64,000 nucleotides of DNA from Allacma fusca. Taxonomy: Eukaryota; Arthropoda; Collembola; Symphypleona; Sminthuridae. Each line of letters begins with the position of its first letter. The first letter of the stretch is position 1. The position numbers and the translations under genes were made by a program. The notes below the pieces were generated by a model. The model was not told the origin of the DNA. It saw only the letters and a list, made by a program, of their open reading frames with translations, and did no database searches. Location of the stretch: NCBI GenBank assembly GCA_947179485.1, contig OX359248.1, positions 50,168,386-50,232,385 of the forward strand, read 5' to 3'. This document shows, piece after piece, positions 59,570 through 64,000 of this stretch.

Positions 59570-60020
59570 TCCCTTTAATAAAGTTTCACTCGGGATTATA
59601 TGTACATTTTGGATAAAATAGAAAATGCATGTGGCACGTTTTGAATTGAAAATTCATTTAGCACATTTTGCACATCTTCGCCGATGCGATGCTAGATTCA
59701 GATGAAGAATTAACATAATGGTGTTAAACGGGTTTGAAGCCCCAAAATTTTTGTCCCAACAAACGGAAAATTCTGGTCAAGGGAGTATGTATGTAGCTCA
59801 TATTGAGAGCATGTATTTAGCGTGTTTTGCAGGGAGGCTGGAAATAAGGCGGGAGTGTCTCGCTGAATAAATTCACATTTCGTACATGTAATTTTAAAGT
59901 TGAGAGGCCATTAAGCAGATTGTATGGGAAAGTTCTGGGAACTTTCTTCCCTGACTCAGTCCTTTATGAAATGATACTTGAGGCGGAGGCTGCTCCGACA
60001 CCAATCCTTAATGTAAACAA
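59570..60020. other. Interval with no recognised feature
   Basis: AT-rich DNA with scattered TTTAGCRYRTTTTGCA words, probably outliers of the 31-bp array. Confidence 0.35.
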
Positions 60021-60024
60021 GATA

Positions 60025-60156
60025 CAGTCGAATCTTGTAATACGTACTCCCTGGAAATTCCAAAGTGTCCCTCTTACAATAACCTCTTCTGTTTTTCTCA
60101 GGGAAATATTATAAAATTGTAGGAAGCTGAGATCTGAAGAGTTCCAGAGTTGACTG
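60025..60156. mobile_element. Pogo-like MITE, short two-ended copy (132 bp)
   Basis: TA at 60023-60024 precedes CAGTCGAATCTTGTAATACG. The right tip, read in reverse, is CAGTCAACTCTGGAACTC, followed by TA at 60157-60158. Only the half-core CCTCTTCTG is present. The copy is probably an internal deletion derivative. Confidence 0.6.
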
Positions 60157-60159
60157 TAT

Positions 60160-60642
60160 TTTTTGAGAAACAGGCTCATTTTTCTATATGTTGAGTATTG
60201 AACTTATTATTTTGCCTCGGTGAGAGACGTTAGTTAGAGGGGGAGTCATGGGCTTTCCTGGATCTCCCCGTATGTCCATACATTAGGTACATACATGTAT
60301 TTATGTTCAAGTAAGGAAATACAAATAGTATTGCTAACTTGATTTTAATGCGACAAGCCTGTCCAATATGGGGCTTAATATGGGCTGGCACTCGGGTCGT
60401 AATATTTAATGAGAGCTCAGCTCCTCACAAGCCTCCGCATATGTGTTTTGTCCTCCTTGATGAGCTGCGAATGCTCCGTTGGAAAACAAATGTGTTATGA
60501 GATCCGAAACATAATAATATTTCCCTATTCAAGCTCAACTTTACATTTCCATAATCTTACAGTGCTTCTAGGATTTTAGCACGTAGAGAGCTCCAATTAT
60601 TATTATTGTTCCCGGGTATCCAGTCAAATATAGGACACTTTG
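60160..60642. other. Interval with no recognised feature
   Basis: Contains ACATACATGTAT near 60290. Otherwise featureless up to the hAT target site. Confidence 0.35.
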
Positions 60643-60650
60643 GTTAACAA
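60643..60650 (+). repeat. 8-bp target-site duplication GTTAACAA, left copy
   Basis: Identical to 61611-61618 on the far side of the outer element. It fits the hAT/Ac target pattern nTnnnnAn. Confidence 0.88.
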
Positions 60651-60912
60651 TAGTGGTCGGACCAGTTCAGTTTGGTCCGTAAAATTCAGTTTAGTTCGGT
60701 TCACAAAGTGAACTGAATCGAAAATCAAAATCTCAGTTCAGTTCAGTTCGGTTTCCTGTATGAACTGAACTGAACTGATTATAAAACAGTTTACCGCACC
60801 AGGTTAAAAGCATAACGCAAATAGTTTCCGTTTTGGTACCTAAAATATATATGTACATATATATAATGTAATTATATATAAGATATGTTCATATATGTAA
60901 TTATAATTATGT

Positions 60913-60920
60913 AGCACAGC
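60913..60920 (+). repeat. 8-bp target-site duplication AGCACAGC, left copy
   Basis: Identical to 61392-61399. It shows that the inner element inserted into the body of the outer one. Confidence 0.87.
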
Positions 60921-61391
60921 CAGTGCTACCAGATGTAAAATCATGAATTCCTGGACAAATTTTGTTTTGTAGTACAAAATTTTAAGACTCGTATTGACGT
61001 AAGAATTTTCAAATTCCTGTTATTTATATCACTCAGATTGAAGCAATGCATTACGTACATACTTCGGTACATAATTAAGTTTGAACGTTGAATCCAGCTT
61101 GCAGGGAGAAAGAGTCGAAGTACGCATTTATTGCATTGACGTTTAATGCAATGAAGAGTGAGAGCGATTACCAGAGACGTATAAAAGAGCGTGCAATGCC
61201 AAAATTAGTTTCCGGTGTTTATAAACGCACAATGAACGGTGCTGGCAAAGAATCATACTTTTAAGTATGTCCCGGAATTTTTTATACGTTTCGCAAACAG
61301 TTTGTGTCAATGAGTGATATTTTACTTCCTCCGGGACAAATACACCGATTCCGGGACAGTTTGGGTCAATCCGGGACATCTGGCAGCACTG
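60921..61391. mobile_element. Second non-autonomous hAT-type element nested in the first
   Basis: The left tip CAGTGCTACCAGATGT and right tip (read in reverse) CAGTGCTGCCAGATGT differ at one of 16 positions. The element is flanked by the exact 8-bp duplication AGCACAGC and is 471 bp long. Near the right end CCGGGACA occurs three times at 20-bp spacing (from about 61331), with an inverted relative at about 61269, suggesting subterminal binding sites. A 78-codon reverse frame (61143-61379) shows no transposase motif. The different tips mean a different family from the host element. Confidence 0.85.
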
Positions 61392-61399
61392 AGCACAGC
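61392..61399 (+). repeat. 8-bp target-site duplication AGCACAGC, right copy
   Basis: Directly follows the inner element and matches 60913-60920 exactly. Confidence 0.87.
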
Positions 61400-61610
61400 A
61401 AATGCAACGGTCGGAGATGAGAAGTGTGTCATGACTGAAACAGGCTTTATTGTGTATATGCGTACAATCAGTTCAAACAATTCAGTTCAGTTCGGTTTTA
61501 CGCTGAAACCGAACCATTCAGTTTAGTTTGTGTATTGAACTGAACCAAAATTTGTATGAACCAAACTGAACTAAAATTTTCAGTTTTGAACTGAACTGGT
61601 CCGACCACTA

Positions 61611-61618
61611 GTTAACAA
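61611..61618 (+). repeat. 8-bp target-site duplication GTTAACAA, right copy
   Basis: Directly follows the outer element and matches 60643-60650 exactly. Confidence 0.88.
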
Positions 61619-61624
61619 CAATCC

Positions 61625-62475
61625 GATGCAAACGGTGTCAGATCCTGAGGATAGAGGAAGAGGGTCTGAGTCATCCGCAAAGATGCAAAATAAGCCAAAT
61701 CTTGAGCACTTGTGTAATTTGCGAGGCCCTTTTCATCAGTGAAGAAGGAAACGGAGAATCTTTAGCACTGAAGCCGATGGTGCCATATCATCCGTTCCGA
61801 TGCAAAACACAACAAACCATCATTGTAGATACAAAAAGATGTAACTATATTTAAAATGGATGCAGATCTTGCCGGATCATCAGTTCCGATGCAAAAAGCT
61901 TAGAATCCTCAGCAATGATGCATATAAGAGCAGTTCCGATGCAAGACGCCTCAATTCATTCACGAATATGCACGTTATATATATTATATATATGTTATAT
62001 ATTAGTATCGATACAAAACTTTAGAATTCAGTAACTAGAAAATATATAGCAACAGGTTCAATGCAAAACGAGCCAAATATCTTCAACACTTATGTAGATT
62101 GTTCCATATTACTAGTTCCGATGCAAAACGGGTCAATTCTTCGGCAAAGAGCCAACTATCTTTAAAATTGATGCAGATGTTGACATATCATCAGTTCCGA
62201 TGCAAAACATTTCGAATCCTCAGCAATGATGCATAAAACATCGGTTCCGATGCAAAATGATTCAAATCTTCAGCAACGATGCATACAACAACAGTTTCGA
62301 TGCGAAACGCTCTCATTCATCAGCAACGATGCATATAACATCAGTTCCGATGCAAAACGCTCCAATTCATTGACAGTTCGAATGCAAAAGACAACAAAGG
62401 GTCATCTGAAATGCAAAACGTGCCTAATGGTCAGCACTGGCACAGAATGGGTGATACCACCAGTTAAGATGCAAA
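61625..62475 (+). repeat. Degenerate ~48-52 bp repeat with CAGTTCCGATGCAAAAC
   Basis: CAGTTCCGATGCAAAAC or a close variant recurs about nine times (about 61795, 61884, 61933, 62115, 62195, 62242, 62293, 62345 and 62384), separated by CAGCAACGATGCATA-type linkers. Spacing is 47-52 bp in the best-kept part (62195-62390) and uneven elsewhere. A short TATATATATA-rich insertion lies near 61976. It starts just after the hAT element. Confidence 0.75.
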
Positions 62476-62510
62476 GTCCGCCGATTAATCCGCAAAGTTG
62501 AAATTGGTGA

Positions 62511-62594
62511 CAGTTCTCCGCAAAAAGAAAATGTTCCTTTTGAATGAAAGGAAGAAATATTTCTGAAGAGTTCTTCTACAACAAGAATCGACTG
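62511..62594. mobile_element. Possible short pogo-like MITE remnant
   Basis: The right tip, read in reverse, is CAGTCGATTCTTGTTGTAG, followed by TA. The left end CAGTTCTCCGC lacks the TA, and AATGTTCC inside may be half a core. At 84 bp it would be a strongly deleted copy. Confidence 0.35.
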
Positions 62595-62599
62595 TACGT

Positions 62600-63500
62600 A
62601 AGCACGAAGAAAATTGACTTATGGCTCGTCCAACACGGGCTCCACATGTATACATATTTACGTGGACTGAATCGCATGGGAAGCATATACATACGTGAGT
62701 ACTGGAGACTTTAGGAAATAGTTGCGAGTAATTTTGTAATGGAGCTGACTCCGAGAGAAAGTTTCCATCTTGAGACACAAACTTGAATGACAGCTTGGAA
62801 TTTTCAAACGGAATTGTTTAAAGTCCAGGCGTGAATAAATTCAAGGGAATTGTGTATGCACATGTGTATGTATGTATGTGCGTGTGTAAGATAGGAATAA
62901 TTACGTGCCTACTATTGTTGAGGCTGAGAGAGGAGCTTGAATTTGACTAGTCCTTTCCCCTGTTGCTAATGTCCTATGCTGAGAAACTAACAACAAGTAG
63001 GGGCAGGATTTCCAGGGAATTTCCGAACGAGGCATTTGACTGAGAATTTCGGGTGGAATAATAGAAATGGTGATTGGACGGAGTGAGTGGTGCATAGTGG
63101 GTAAGTGTTTTCCAGGGCTGATGGATACGACGGAGACTCATGAGTGGGATGAGGGAGAGAGTCTTTGTGATCTTGTGTACTGTCCCAGCAGGATCGACTC
63201 ATGTGAAGAACGAGAGTCTACTAATGCCCCATCCAGGCCGTTCCCACCGGACCCATTTCATTCAATCGCTTTTTTTCCTCCTCTCCAAAAACTCAACATG
63301 TTCTTTGGACTGAGTGAGTGAGGTCTCGGAGGAAGACAGCTCCGTACACTTCCAACCAATCCCAATCAACTCAAGCAATGCACCGAGGTATATAGTTAAT
63401 GTCCCCGATTCTCATCACGGCATTTGACCTCCATTCTAATAGGCGTGCGCTCGGGTCAAGTGAGGGAGGTGCGTGACTTTAATCTCAATAACCTGTTGGT
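62600..63500. other. Interval with no recognised gene
   Basis: A GTATGTATGTATGTG tract lies near 62865. The stretch 62980-63330 is less AT-rich and carries overlapping frames on both strands (63067-63321 forward, 62901-63202 reverse), none recognisable. Confidence 0.35.
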
Positions 63501-63504
63501 GTTC

Positions 63505-64000
63505 AATCTGGCTTGAATTTGAACCCAACTTTTAAACTTCAAAAACACAATTTAACTTCAAATTTTATAGAAATCTCGAAGTTGAACTTCATTTGAGCTT
63601 GAACTTGAATTCAACCTTAACTTTATACTAGCTTCAGTCAAGCTACCACTTGAACTAACATTCGAACTAACACTTGAATCGAACTTGAATCGAACTTGAA
63701 TCGAACTTGAATCGAACTTGAATCGAACTTGAAACTAAATTGAATCAACCTTAAATCGAATTGAATCGAATTGAATCAAACTTAAATCGAATTTGATTAA
63801 CTTCAATCAAAATTGAATAATGAGCGAACTTAAACTTGAATCAAAACTGAATAATGAGCGAACTTAAACTTGAACCAAAATTGAATAATGAGCGAACTTA
63901 AACTTGAATCAAAATTGAATAATGAGCGAGTTTAAACTTGAATCAAACTTGAACCCCAGGTGAACTTAACTTGAATCGAACTTGAACCCCAAGTGAACTT
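63505..64000 (+). repeat. GAACTTGAATC field with 11-bp and 34-bp arrays
   Basis: About five copies of the 11-bp unit GAACTTGAATC (63672-63735) are followed by a degenerate zone. Four units of 34 bp (AATGAGCGAACTTAAACTTG, then AATCAAAATTGAAT) follow at 63819-63954, and a GAACTTGAACCCCARGTG repeat then runs past the window end. Confidence 0.92.

Larger units (their letters stand above)
60651..61610. mobile_element. Non-autonomous hAT-type element, interrupted by a second element
   Basis: The first 22 bases (TAGTGGTCGGACCAGTTCAG, then TT) are repeated perfectly, inverted, at the right end. The tip fits the hAT YAGNG pattern, and an exact 8-bp duplication flanks it. Both subterminal regions (about 60660-60790 and 61465-61600) are dense in GTTCAGTTCGG/GAACTGAA words, as expected of hAT transposase binding sites. 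Removing the inner element and one copy of its duplication leaves about 481 bp with no coding capacity, so this is a MITE. It would have depended on a transposase from elsewhere. Confidence 0.88.

Noticed and set aside
61143-61379. 78-codon reverse frame inside the inner hAT-type element, considered as a transposase remnant
   Set aside because: No hAT dimerisation or catalytic motif is visible, and the element is far too short for a transposase.

Overview
This window looks like non-coding DNA from a eukaryote, probably an invertebrate. It is AT-rich, CpG does not look depleted, and there is no bacterial gene organisation. It is crowded with minisatellites and short non-autonomous DNA transposons. 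An arthropod is my best guess, from the pogo-like and hAT-type MITEs and the many TACATATGTA-type motifs, but no gene is present to confirm it. I recognise no protein-coding gene, exon, rRNA or tRNA. The longest open frames (about 260, 207 and 167 codons) lie wholly or largely in tandem repeats and have no codon meaning I can defend.

Tandem repeats: about 25 separate minisatellite fields lie across the window. Most are built from the words CTTGA, TTGACCT and their complements. The best-defined arrays are 12 bp at 1846-2026, 22 bp at 5495-5758, 25 bp at 8851-9150, 22 bp at 11107-11594, 27 bp at 12834-13580, 25 bp at 15921-16460, 22 bp at 24248-24650, 27 bp at 26777-27105, 33 bp at 29573-29935, 34 bp at 32050-32765, a 17-bp array of 40 apparently identical copies at 36661-37340, 22 bp at 50935-51245, 20 bp at 53088-53173 and 34 bp at 63819-63954. 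The fields are about equally split between the two orientations.

Mobile elements: (1) a nested pair of non-autonomous hAT-type elements at 60651-61610. The outer one has a 22-bp perfect terminal inverted repeat and the 8-bp target duplication GTTAACAA. The inner one (60921-61391) has a different terminal repeat and its own 8-bp duplication AGCACAGC. (2) An old, abundant pogo/Tc1-like MITE family with TA target sites and tips resembling CAGTCGACTCTC..TATAACGG. In about nine copies an internal core, GGAACATTCCTCTTCT, sits 62-75 bp from one tip. The clearest two-ended copies are 39249-39478, 40298-40527 and 60025-60156.

Other structure: a dispersed two-part motif (TTGACCTCTGTGACC, 7 bp, TTGACCTAGG) occurs three to five times; three or four GAGGCC/GGCCTC hairpins lie at 49724-49934; and some arrays spell nuclear-receptor-like direct repeats of AGGTCA. 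The remaining intervals hold simple repeats, MITE fragments and AT-rich sequence with nothing I can identify.
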